In this document: positions 34,392-43,700 of the stretch, piece after piece | Layout of the letters: the number at the start of each line of letters is the position of its first letter | Position numbering within the stretch: position 1 is the first letter of the stretch | NCBI GenBank assembly: GCA_046296435.1 | Contig: JBKBLI010000010.1 | Span: 9,070 to 73,069, forward strand | Source of the DNA: M3007 sp046296435 | GTDB lineage: Bacteria; Bacteroidota; Bacteroidia; Chitinophagales; Saprospiraceae | Length of the DNA: 64,000 bases | Direction: 5' to 3' | Notes under the pieces: model-generated | The model's input: the letters and a program-made list of their open reading frames with translations, nothing else | What the model was told of the DNA's origin: nothing | Databases searched by the model: none | Translations under genes and position numbers: made by a program

Positions 34392-35306
34392 TTAAAAATT
34401 TACTTCCCGATAGCGGGTGGCATTGGCCGGATCGGCTTTACTCATGATCTGGAACACGCGTTCGCGTTGGGGCTTGGGCGCCACTTTGAACATTTCGATC
34501 AATTCGTCGCGTTTGGCGTTGCTGAACATCTGCACGATCATCGAGTTGAAGTAAGCTACGCCCACTTTGTCTATGTCTTCCAGCGCCGAGAGTACGGCGC
34601 TGCGTGCCTGGTCCATGTCGGTGGTAAACATGTCCAGACCTTTTCGATGGTAGGTGTACATGGCCGAACGGAACAGCTTGATGCGCGCATTGAGTAGGTT
34701 TTCGATCATCCAGTAGCGGTTGCGGCTTTTGCCGCCGTCGGCGGCGCGCCATCCGGGGCCGCCGCCGGACGCCGAGTTTTGTATGTTATTGACGATCTGT
34801 TGGGCCATCAGCAGATAAGGTTCGCCGCCGTAGAGCGAAAACGAATCGTAGTCTAAAGCCAGGATGATGTAGGCGTAGAAGGCGATCAGGGCGGACAGGT
34901 TGGGGTTGTCTGTACCGTCTGGCTGGAAGATAATGGGTTGGTTTTCGGCGTAAGAGAACTGCACCTCTTTGTCCAGATGCGAGAGCAGCGGGGTTTCATA
35001 GCCGCTGCCATACACCGGGCGGGTGGCTTGCACGGCCAGTTCGCCCAGAAACACGTTGTTGTCGCCCTCTGTTGAGATGGTGATGATAAAACTGCATTTG
35101 ATCCGCTCATCGGGCTCGAAGATGTCTTTGGTCCACTTGGTTGTATTGATAAAATCGCGAAGCGCGTTTTCTAATTGGTCGAATATCCGGCGCTCGTATT
35201 TTTGGAGTTGGGGCGTGATGACGCGTACGTTGGCATTGAGTTCGCCCTGAGCGTTGACGCAGGTAAGGGCTGCAAGCGCGAAGAAAACAAGCAAGAATTT
35301 GCGCAT
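34392..35306 (-). CDS. DUF4835 family protein (PorD-type)
   Basis: A 304-residue exported protein with a signal peptide (MRKFLLVFFALAALTCVNAQ). It matches DUF4835 throughout: ELNANVRVITPQLQ, RDFINTTKWTKDIFEPDERI, FLGELAVQATRPVYGSGYETP, NPNLSALIAFYAYIILALDYDSF. The family is restricted to Bacteroidota and, as I recall, is also named PorD and linked with type IX secretion. It follows coaBC in the order usual for the phylum. The mechanism is unknown. Confidence 0.9.
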   Translation of the reverse strand: MRKFLLVFFALAALTCVNAQGELNANVRVITPQLQKYERRIFDQLENALRDFINTTKWTKDIFEPDERIKCSFIITISTEGDNNVFLGELAVQATRPVYGSGYETPLLSHLDKEVQFSYAENQPIIFQPDGTDNPNLSALIAFYAYIILALDYDSFSLYGGEPYLLMAQQIVNNIQNSASGGGPGWRAADGGKSRNRYWMIENLLNARIKLFRSAMYTYHRKGLDMFTTDMDQARSAVLSALEDIDKVGVAYFNSMIVQMFSNAKRDELIEMFKVAPKPQRERVFQIMSKADPANATRYREVNF

Positions 35307-35361
35307 AGTGAGTCGTACAGTTTGTTTGGCCGTATGCTTGAGGCGATTGCTTTATTGGCCC

Positions 35362-36564
35362 CTACATCGGGTTTGGGGTTGCCTCGAGGCGCCGGATTAT
35401 TTCGTCGGCGAGGTCTTGAGCGGCTTCTTTTTTGGTTTTCAGCGCGAAGGAAGTGTGGCTGCCGTCGCTGCGGAACACGCTAAGTTTGTTGGTATCGTGC
35501 CCAAAACCCGCTCCCTCGTCCCTCAGCGAGTTGAGGGCGATGAGGTCGAAGTGTTTTCTTTGTAATTTTTCCTGCGCATTGGCGGACTCGTTTTCGGTTT
35601 CGAGGGCGAATCCGACGTGGATCTGGTCGGGTCGTTTGCGCTCGCCGAGAGCGGCGGCGATGTCGGTCGTTTTGACCATGCGAAGGGTCAGGGCCTCGCC
35701 ATGTTTCTTGATTTTTTGCTCGGCGGGGCTTTCAGGCCGGTAGTCGGCCACTGCGGCTGCAAATACGCAGATGTCCGATTCGGGATGGCGTTCGGCGCAG
35801 GCGGCGTACATATCGGCCGCGCTCACGACGCGAATGAGGCGTATGGCCGGGTGGGTAGGCGTCAAGGCGCTTGGGCCTAACACAAGGGTGGTATCTGCCC
35901 CGGCCTCTGCCAGCGCTTCGGCTATAGCGATGCCCATTTTGCCGCTGGCGTGGTTGCCTACGAAGCGGACGGGGTCGATGGCTTCGTAGGTGGGGCCTGC
36001 GGTAACTAAGGCTTTTCGCCCGGCGAGGGCTTGTTTTTTTCGAAAAAAAAGTTGAAGCGCAGCGAGGATCTCCTCAGGCTCGGCCATACGCCCTTCGCCG
36101 TACAGTCCGCTGGCCAATTCGCCCACGCCGACGGGCAGCGTGCGGACGCCGTGGCGCTCCAGCAGGGCTACGTTGGACTGGGTTGCCGGATGCCGCCACA
36201 TGTCTAAGTCCATGGCCGGAGCGACGAAGGTTGGGCAGCGCGCCGAGAGATATACGGCGCTGAGGATGTCGTCGCACAGGCCGTGCGCCATGCGGGCCAG
36301 GGTGTTGGCCGTAGCCGGGGCGACGACCATGACGTCGGCCCATAGGCCGAGTTCGACGTGGTTGTGCCAGGACTGCTCGTCGCTCACCGCATGATAGACC
36401 GGACGTCGGGAGAGGGTGGAGAGGGTGAGGGGGGAGATAAACTGGCTGGCGGCGCGGGTCATCAATACTTGAACTTCGGCCCCGGATTTAATCAAGAGGC
36501 GCGCAAGGGCAGCCGACTTGTAGGCTGCGATCGAACCGCTTATCCCGAGTATGACCTTTTGCAT
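35362..36564 (-). CDS. coaBC: Bifunctional phosphopantothenoylcysteine decarboxylase / phosphopantothenate-cysteine ligase
   Basis: A 400-residue CoaBC, started at MQKVILGISGSIAAYK; the longer open frame upstream overlaps rpoZ and is not conserved. The CoaC half (about 1-180) has GISGSIAAYKSA, the active-site His in HNHVELGLWADVMVVAPATANT and PAMDLDMW. The CoaB half (about 190-400) has VTAGPTYEAIDPVRFVGNH with NHASGKMG and AAAVADYRP. It makes 4'-phosphopantetheine from phosphopantothenate and cysteine, the middle steps of coenzyme A synthesis. The linker between the halves contains a T7CGA8 tract (36034-36050) that also occurs in many intergenic regions here. Confidence 0.95.
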   Translation of the reverse strand: MQKVILGISGSIAAYKSAALARLLIKSGAEVQVLMTRAASQFISPLTLSTLSRRPVYHAVSDEQSWHNHVELGLWADVMVVAPATANTLARMAHGLCDDILSAVYLSARCPTFVAPAMDLDMWRHPATQSNVALLERHGVRTLPVGVGELASGLYGEGRMAEPEEILAALQLFFRKKQALAGRKALVTAGPTYEAIDPVRFVGNHASGKMGIAIAEALAEAGADTTLVLGPSALTPTHPAIRLIRVVSAADMYAACAERHPESDICVFAAAVADYRPESPAEQKIKKHGEALTLRMVKTTDIAAALGERKRPDQIHVGFALETENESANAQEKLQRKHFDLIALNSLRDEGAGFGHDTNKLSVFRSDGSHTSFALKTKKEAAQDLADEIIRRLEATPNPM

Positions 36565-36577
36565 CGCCTTCGGCGTA

Positions 36578-36916
36578 TCAACGCGCTTCTTCGGCGCTTG
36601 GATAGCGCCACTGTATATCGCCTTCGAGGAATTCGGCGGCGGCAATGATGGCCGGATTGGGCAGCTTTTCGTAGAATTTGGAAATCTCGATCTGTTCCTT
36701 GTTCTCCTGCACCTCTTCGATGACATCCGTAATTTCGGCGAACTCTTCCAGTTTGCGCTGGATTTCGAGTTTGAGGTCGCTCGAAATCTGGCGCGCGCGT
36801 TTGGCGATGATGGCGATGCTTTCGTAAATATTACCCGTATCTTTGACCAGTTCGGATACGTCGCGGGGTTGGACGTTGGGGTCTAACTGCTGGGCTTTGA
36901 CTTTGATATCGCTCAT
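36578..36916 (-). CDS. rpoZ: RNA polymerase omega subunit (Bacteroidota type)
   Basis: A 112-residue protein with the omega-like core SELVKDTGNIYESIAIIAKRARQI followed by an acidic helical part and EFLEGDIQWRYPS. It is the Bacteroidota form of omega, a small subunit that helps fold the beta-prime subunit. Between bamD (24 bp before) and coaBC (13 bp after) it sits in the order typical for the phylum, which strongly supports the call. Confidence 0.9.
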   Translation of the reverse strand: MSDIKVKAQQLDPNVQPRDVSELVKDTGNIYESIAIIAKRARQISSDLKLEIQRKLEEFAEITDVIEEVQENKEQIEISKFYEKLPNPAIIAAAEFLEGDIQWRYPSAEEAR

Positions 36917-36940
36917 AATTGCTTGTGTGGGTGTATTGAA

Positions 36941-37768
36941 TCAGGATAAGGATTTGAGTTTTTTACGCACGGCGCTGATTTCGCGCTCGGCGTCTTTGCG
37001 CATGCTTTTGACCTCTGAAGCGAATTTGCTTCGGGGATATTTTTCAAGAAAATCGTTGCAGCGGATCACGGTTTCCTGGTAGCGCGCTTCTTTTTTGTCG
37101 AGCACGCTGTTTTCGCTCAGGAGGTAATCGGCTTTTGCGATGAGGTACATGACGCGCTCAGCGTCGGGGCTTTCGGGATAGTCGCGCAGGAGGTTGTCAA
37201 ACGAGATGACAGCCGATTGATACAGGCGCATGTCGTAGTATTGCTTGCCTTCGGCGAAGGCTTTGGCCTCCAGTTTGCGACGGCATTCGTCGATCAGGCG
37301 GTTGCACTCTTCCACACGCTTGCTGTTGGGGAAAAGGTTGGCGAATGTCTGGAACTCGTCGATGGCCTGCAGGGTATTGGTCTGATCCAATCGGAAAGAG
37401 GGCGATTGCAGGTAGTTGCAATAGGCGGCCATGTAGGCGGCTTCTTCCCGATTGGCGGAGTTGATGAAAGTGTTGGCAAAGTTCTTGAAATAGTAGGCTG
37501 CCAGCGTATATTGCTTGAGGTTGTAGTGCGTCCAGGCGTATTTGTAAAACGCCTCTTCGGACTTGTCGGATGCGCGTACGGCGCTGATTACCAGATCAAA
37601 CAGGCTCAGGGCGCGCTGGTACTGTTGCTTGTCGTAGTAATAAAAAGCCTTTTGGAGGATCAACTCTGCGTCGCCGCTGGTACGGATCCGTTCGAATTCA
37701 CTTTTGCAGGCCGTCAGCCCTATCGCAAGCAGGCCGAAAAACAGCAAAACGCCAAGGTGTTTTTTCAT
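36941..37768 (-). CDS. bamD: Outer-membrane protein assembly factor BamD
   Basis: A 275-residue lipoprotein started at MKKHLGVLLFFG (37768); the 12 extra codons upstream overlap the -7 promoter element at 37776-37783. The signal ends LTAC, then TPR-like repeats follow (FYYYDKQQYQRALSLFDLVI, YKYAWTHYNLKQYTLAAYYFKNF, EGKQYYDMRLYQSAVISFDNLL). BamD is the essential lipoprotein partner of BamA in inserting beta-barrel proteins. It leads the bamD-rpoZ-coaBC-DUF4835 operon. Confidence 0.93.
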   Translation of the reverse strand: MKKHLGVLLFFGLLAIGLTACKSEFERIRTSGDAELILQKAFYYYDKQQYQRALSLFDLVISAVRASDKSEEAFYKYAWTHYNLKQYTLAAYYFKNFANTFINSANREEAAYMAAYCNYLQSPSFRLDQTNTLQAIDEFQTFANLFPNSKRVEECNRLIDECRRKLEAKAFAEGKQYYDMRLYQSAVISFDNLLRDYPESPDAERVMYLIAKADYLLSENSVLDKKEARYQETVIRCNDFLEKYPRSKFASEVKSMRKDAEREISAVRKKLKSLS

Positions 37769-37775
37769 AAGCCCG

Positions 37776-37783
37776 CAAAGATA
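37776..37783 (-). promoter_or_regulatory. -7 element of bamD
   Basis: TATCTTTG on the minus strand matches the Bacteroidota TAnnTTTG consensus and lies only 7 bp before the chosen bamD ATG, so the 5' leader would be very short. It argues against the longer reading of the gene. Confidence 0.6.
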
Positions 37784-38149
37784 CGCGATTTTCATATTGT
37801 GCATGGTTTTTTGTGCAAAATCGGGTAATCAACGTGAAAAAAATGAGTAACGCTGCGCGAGCGTTTTTGTTAACGCAAAATACGCAGGTTTAGTATGCTA
37901 AACAGGAGGGCGGGAGCGGGTTTTCAACGGCCGACGCCATGACCTGGCAACGCGAAACGGGCTAAGAATCAGGGGGCGTGGAACGTGTCTTATGACCTTG
38001 CCCGCTATTTTCATGTAAAGCCAAAAGACGGCGGGTGTTTTGGTCCCGCGACTTCCGCGTTTGGTTTTTTGAAAAAATAAGCATCGCGAGTTGAGGCATA
38101 TGAGAGGGGGCGGAGCGTAAAGCGGCCGGCCTGCCCGACCGAACGCTAT

Positions 38150-38184
38150 TTGGCCGCATAATGCGGCAGATTTGCATACCTTTG
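38150..38184 (+). promoter_or_regulatory. Promoter of engB
   Basis: TACCTTTG at 38177-38184 matches TAnnTTTG and lies 7 bp before the ATG; a TTTG at 38150-38153 could be the -33 part, though the spacing of 23 is longer than usual. Confidence 0.6.
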
Positions 38185-38191
38185 CGCAATC

Positions 38192-38788
38192 ATGAGAATA
38201 ACGAAAGCCAGATTTGTAGCCAGCTACCCCAATCAGGCGAGTTGTCCGAAGACAGGGCTTCCGGAGTTTGCCTTCATTGGGCGCTCTAATGTGGGCAAGT
38301 CTTCTTTGATCAACATGCTGACCGGCCACAAGGGTTTGGCCAAGGTGTCTGCTACTCCGGGTAAAACGCGTCTGATCAACTATTTTTTGGTGGACGAATC
38401 ATGGTATCTGGTGGATTTGCCGGGATACGGATATGCGCGCGCCTCCAAAGTGGAGCAGCGCAATCTGTCGCGTATCATTGCGGATTATTTTGCTCATCGC
38501 AGCGAGTTGGTCAACGCTTTTGTGTTGATCGATGCCAATATTCCGCCCACGCGCAACGATTTGGATTTTATAGACCAATTGGGCGATTTGCAGTTGCCTT
38601 TTTCGTTGATTTTCACCAAAGCTGATCGGGCCGGGGAGCAGACCATCCGGCGCAACATCGAGTTGTTTTTTGCCAAAATGTCCGAAACCTGGGCTGAACT
38701 CCCTTTGCATTTTGTGAGTTCGTCGGTGCGCCGCACCGGGCGCGAAGATATCCTTGAGTACATCGAAAACATGATTGAACAGCTTTGA
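38192..38788 (+). CDS. engB: Ribosome-biogenesis GTPase EngB (YsxC/YihA)
   Basis: A 198-residue small GTPase with G1 GRSNVGKSS, the switch region TPGKTRLINYF, G3 DLPGYGYA and G4 TKAD (FTKADRAG), all placed as in EngB, with SSSVRRTGRE as the G5 region. EngB assists assembly of the large ribosomal subunit. The start follows a promoter 7 bp upstream. The acyltransferase gene begins 3 bp after the stop, so both are likely co-transcribed. Confidence 0.96.
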   Translation: MRITKARFVASYPNQASCPKTGLPEFAFIGRSNVGKSSLINMLTGHKGLAKVSATPGKTRLINYFLVDESWYLVDLPGYGYARASKVEQRNLSRIIADYFAHRSELVNAFVLIDANIPPTRNDLDFIDQLGDLQLPFSLIFTKADRAGEQTIRRNIELFFAKMSETWAELPLHFVSSSVRRTGREDILEYIENMIEQL

Positions 38789-38791
38789 GAT

Positions 38792-40504
38792 ATGGGTAAA
38801 GACGTCAAAATATATCCGCATATTTATCCCAGATTCGAAGATTGGCCGGTATATCAACTCAGCCGCGACAGGGCTCAGTTTATTCAGGACATCGACGCGC
38901 TTACTTTCGAAAAATTGTCGCGTAAAGACTTGCCCGAATTGATTGCCAAGACGCTATATCTGGAGCGTATCCGGCTCAAGGAGGATCCCTGGAAAGTGGA
39001 TCCTCCCAACGAGAAAGCTTTTTGGAACAAGATCGGCAAGCGCCTGATCAAGCGCTCTTTGGATAAAGAGTCGGAGGAAGCGCGCAAGGCTGCCGAAGAG
39101 ATACTGGCCAAGATCATACACCGCTATTCGGAGGAAATTGTCGGTACGTTTTCGGTCTCGCATTTTCGGTTTGCCCGGCGTTTTCTGACGGCTTTTTTCA
39201 ATCGCTTGTTCAATGCGGCGGTGCGGCGTAATTTCCTCAGGGGTTTGTTCAGGGGGAGGCGCAACCTGTACGAACAGTTCAACGTACGCGGCGATGTGGA
39301 GAGGGTGCGCGCCCTGTTTGAGCGCGGCGCGGTGGTGGTGGTGCCCACCCATTTCAGCAATCTGGACTCGATTTTGGTCGGCTATGTGATGGATCAGATC
39401 ATGGGTTTGCCCGCATTTGCGTACGGCGCCGGGCTGAATCTGTACAACTTTGGCCCTGCCGCGTATTTTATGAACCGCTTGGGCGCTTATCGCGTGGACC
39501 GGCGCAAGAAAAACCCAATATATCTGGAGACGCTCAAGTCCATGAGCATGCTGAGTATCCGAAGAGGGGTGAACAACCTGTTTTTCCCCGGGGGGACGCG
39601 CTCCCGCTCGGGCGCTTTGGAGAGCGATCTGAAGATGGGGCTGCTCGGCACAGCCGTAGAGGCGCAGCGCGTAATGTGCCAACAAGGCGAGCGCCGCAAG
39701 GTGTTCATTGTGCCGATGGTGATCGGTTATCATTTTGTGCTGGAAGCGCCGTTTCTCATCGAGCAGCACCTGCGCGCCATCGGCAAGGAGCAGTACCTGC
39801 GCCTCAAAGATGAAGGGCAGACGGTGCGCGGATGGTTGCGCTTCATCTGGCGCTTTCTGTCCACTACCAGCGACATCACGATCAGCGTCGGTCGTCCGAT
39901 GGACGTACTGGGCAACTTTGTGGATAGCGACGGGGTCAGCCGCAATGCCTTTGGGCAGGAGTTGGATATTGCCGATTATTTCCGACACAACCATGCGATC
40001 AACGCCGACGCCCAACGCGAAGCGGAATATACGCGGCTGCTCGCTTCCCGCATTTTGGACCGCTACTATGCCGAAAATGTGGTGCTCAGCAGCCATCTGG
40101 CGGCTTTTGTGGTATTCGAATTGCTGACCCAGGCCAACCCCCGATTGGATATATTTGGCGTGCTTCGGCTGCCTCCGGACGAATATGTCTTCCCCTTTGC
40201 AGTCGTCGAGGAGGCTTTGACCAAACTGTTAGAGGCGCTCCGCGAAATGCGGGATCAGGAGCGCATCCAACTGTGCGACAGCTTAGAAAATCCCACGGGT
40301 GACATCATCCGCGAGGGTATCCGCAAACTGGGCGTCTTCCATGCGGAGCCTCCGCTCAAATTCAACAAAAAAGGCGATATTGTATCGTCTAATTTTCGCC
40401 TGTTGTACTATTATCACAACCGCCTGACGGGTTATGGGTTGGAGAAAAGAATGCCGCAGATGGCTGACGCGGGCGAGTTCGAGCAGACGCTGCGGGAGGG
40501 CTGA
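38792..40504 (+). CDS. Glycerol-3-phosphate acyltransferase-like protein (PlsB/PlsC superfamily)
   Basis: A 570-residue protein with the acyltransferase H(X4)D motif in VVVVPTHFSNLDSILVGY, the downstream GAYRVDRRK block and NLFFPGGTRSRSG, which binds the glycerol phosphate, in the arrangement of PlsB-type enzymes. The flanking helical regions and the overall length fit glycerol-3-phosphate acyltransferases, which put the first acyl chain on phospholipids; a broader 1-acylglycerol-phosphate role cannot be excluded. No membrane segments are strong, so it is likely peripheral. It is coupled to engB. Confidence 0.85.
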   Translation: MGKDVKIYPHIYPRFEDWPVYQLSRDRAQFIQDIDALTFEKLSRKDLPELIAKTLYLERIRLKEDPWKVDPPNEKAFWNKIGKRLIKRSLDKESEEARKAAEEILAKIIHRYSEEIVGTFSVSHFRFARRFLTAFFNRLFNAAVRRNFLRGLFRGRRNLYEQFNVRGDVERVRALFERGAVVVVPTHFSNLDSILVGYVMDQIMGLPAFAYGAGLNLYNFGPAAYFMNRLGAYRVDRRKKNPIYLETLKSMSMLSIRRGVNNLFFPGGTRSRSGALESDLKMGLLGTAVEAQRVMCQQGERRKVFIVPMVIGYHFVLEAPFLIEQHLRAIGKEQYLRLKDEGQTVRGWLRFIWRFLSTTSDITISVGRPMDVLGNFVDSDGVSRNAFGQELDIADYFRHNHAINADAQREAEYTRLLASRILDRYYAENVVLSSHLAAFVVFELLTQANPRLDIFGVLRLPPDEYVFPFAVVEEALTKLLEALREMRDQERIQLCDSLENPTGDIIREGIRKLGVFHAEPPLKFNKKGDIVSSNFRLLYYYHNRLTGYGLEKRMPQMADAGEFEQTLREG

Positions 40505-40779
40505 GCGCGGATGACGGGGGCGGGTCTCCATGCGCCCGTTTGCGATTGGCCTTTTTTCGAAAAAAAGGGGAGCGCGCACAAGTTGTGGGCGTGCCTGCAC
40601 CCTGCGCCCACGGTCCCGCGCCTGTTTGCATTGGGCGCCCGGGATGGCCCATCTGGCCCGAAATAGCCTGCTTTTTTGGGGTTAAACCGACGCGTCAAGT
40701 TTTTTTACAAAGCAATTTAAAGCGTCGCGCTGCGTTGTAAGGGCGTTTAGTCACCCCCTAAGCCGGCGGCTCTGAATTC

Positions 40780-43700
40780 ATGGCAATTTCCCGCATCCGA
40801 CTGCTTCGATGGAGGATACTTTTGACCCGCGTCTGGTCAAAGGCGGAGGTTGTTTTGTATTATTTGTTGATGGCGCTCACGATCCTTTATTTTGTGCTGC
40901 AATCGCCTGCGGTGCAGAATTGGCTGATTGGGCGGGTCGCAGGGTATTTTGCGCGTGAATGGGATACGGAAGTGCAGGTGGGGCATGTTGACGTGCAGTT
41001 TTTTGATCAGTTGTTGCTCGAAAACGTGTTGGTGCGCGACCAGCAAGGCGATACCCTGATGGTCTGCGGCCGCTTGAAGGCGGGTTTGCGCCGCAATATT
41101 TTCAGCCTTCTGCGCAACCGAATGGAGTTTGATGAGTTGGAAATACAGCGGGCGCGCTTCTACATAAGCCGGGCTGAGGGCGCTGAGCGCAATAGCTTGC
41201 AGTTTATTCTGGATTACTTCGCCCCCTCCTCTCCGTCGCCACCTTCCGAACCTGCCCCATTTTTGCTGGCCATACGCCAATTGCGCCTGCACGACGTCGT
41301 TTTTCGGTCTGACGATCGGGTCTTGGGCGAGCGTATGGAGTTTCGGGTGCAGGATGCCGTTGCGCGCTTGGATGTATTTGACGCCCAAAAGGGGTTTTTC
41401 AATATCCGTACGGTCAATATATCGGGCTTTCACTTTGGTTTAGGCGAATTTCCGGCCCGACCCTTGCCCCAATCCCGCACCCCTCCGCCCGTAGCCCGCG
41501 CATCGGAGGCTACGCCGGATACGCTGCGCTTTTTTGTGGGGAGTTTTCGCTTAGAGCGCGGTTCTTTCCGATTGGATCAATTCGACAGCCCACCTGACGA
41601 CGAGGATGCAGTCATCGACTTTGAACACATGTTGGTGAGTGATATTTCGATCCATGCCGACAGCGTTTTTTTTGACGATCAGTTGAGTTTTGAGGGCGTG
41701 CTGCGCAAGTTATCGGCCCGCGAAAAAAGCGGTTTTGAACTCAGCGCTTGCGCCGCCCGGCGGGTTGTGGTCAACGACACGATCACCGCTTTGTACGGCG
41801 CCCGCATCGTGACGCCGCGATCGGAACTCGGCGATACGATAGCCTTAAAATATAGGAGTTATCGGGATTACCAGCATTTCACGGAGCGGGTCCGTTTCGA
41901 TATCCGGCTCAAGGAGGGGTCTAGCGTGTTGGTGCAAGACATTGCCCGATTCAGCCCGGAGTTGCCTCAGAACTCGATCTTCAAACGCAATCTGCAGCGC
42001 ACTTTGGATATTTCGGGGCGTATTTCCGGGCCGGTTGACAGGTTGAAAGGCCGGAATTTGACGATCCGCTCCGGACAGGATCTTTTTTTCAAAGGCATAT
42101 TTGAGGGCGATGACCTGAGCAAGGGCGAAGAAGCTCTGCGCATGCGTTTTGTGTTCGAGACGCTACGCTCCAACATTGGTAGTCTGCGACAGATTTTGCC
42201 CGGCTTTAATCCCCCCGGGGCTTTTGACCGTCTGGGGAATGTAGATTTTAAGGGCGAGTACCTTATCTTATTTGGGTACGACCACGTATTGATTGGCGAG
42301 CTTAACACCGCGCTGGGACATGCGCGCACCAATATCAAGCTCGATTTGGCTCAAGGGAGGAGCAAAGCCCGGTATTCGGGCTATCTGAATCTTTCCGGTT
42401 TTGATATTGGCGTTTTTTCGGACAATCCGGATCTGGGCCGGACTACGCTGCGTGTCAATTTAGCCGAAAATTCGCGCGGACTTACGCTCGAAAGCATCAA
42501 AGCCAAAGTGTCGGGCGTCATCGATTCGTTGGATTACAGGGGCTACCGCTACCGGGATATCCGCATGAATGGCGACTTCAACCCGCGTAAGTTTGATGGC
42601 GAGCTGGTAGTGGAAGACCCCAATGCCGATTTTCGCTTCAAGGGGTATATCAGTTTTCGCGACAGTTTGCCCTATCTGCGTTTCAGTGCGGACGTGCGTC
42701 GGCTTGATCTCAAAGCGCTTTATTTCACGGAGCGCGACCTATGGCTTTCCGCGCAGATCCGCCAGGTTTATCTCGACGCCAACAATTGGGACAACCTGAT
42801 CGGCAACGTCAATATCCAGAATATCCGGATTGTAGAGAACAAAACCGAGAATTATCGCGTCGATTCGATTGTCGCCACCTCTACCATTGGGGCAAACGGC
42901 AGGAAGCGTTTCGTCATACGCTCCGATTTTTTCTACGGCGAGTTGGATGGTTTTTTTCGCTTGACCACACTGCCCAACAACGTGCAGCGTCTGTTATATC
43001 GCAATTATCCGGAGTTTGCGAAGATGCTCAACTTTACGCCGCCCGACTCCAGCGTCGTTCTCGATGAGGATTTTCGGTTTTTGATCAGCGTCAACGATGA
43101 GCGCGACGTGCTCCGGCTTCTTGATCCCGGTATCCGCAACCTGACCGGCGCCTTTGCCAATGGGACTGTCGATGCCATCAACGAAAAAACCGAGTTGCGC
43201 ATCGATATCCCGCGCTTGAGCTATGGCGCGACCTCGTTCTACAACACGGCTTTTTTCTGGCAGGGCATCGAAAAAGTAGGCTTCTACCAAATGCTGCTAC
43301 CCGATATAGATGCCTCCGGCCGGCATTTTGCCCCATTTACCTTGTATGGCGATATCGAACAAAACAAAACCGACTTCACGCTGCGCACCGAGGATAAAGC
43401 CGACTCCACACGTTACTATTTGCGCAACGTCAACCTCAACGCTTCGCTCCTGGCCTTGGACAGCCTCTGGGAAATTCGCTTCAATCCCTCTCAATTGACG
43501 CTGTTCAATCTGGACTGGACCATGTATGAGAAAAACTACATCCGCTTCAAACCCGGCTATCTGCAAACGCGCGATTTTGAACTGTTCAGCGGCGATAAGC
43601 GCATTCTGGTCGAAGGCTCTGACTCCGGTCGGGGCTTGAGCGTCTTCATGACCAACTTCAACCTCAATTTGCTCGATCCGTTTCTGAACTCATCAGATAT

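Larger units (their letters stand above)
37769..38191. other. Divergent promoter region between bamD and engB
   Basis: 423 bp with no convincing gene; minus-strand open frames here lack conserved sequence. It carries TAnnTTTG elements for both flanking genes and a T6GA6 tract at 38065-38077. Confidence 0.6.

Noticed and set aside
37898..38329. Minus-strand 143-codon frame upstream of and into engB
   Set aside because: It overlaps engB and its promoter and has no recognisable domain or regular composition.
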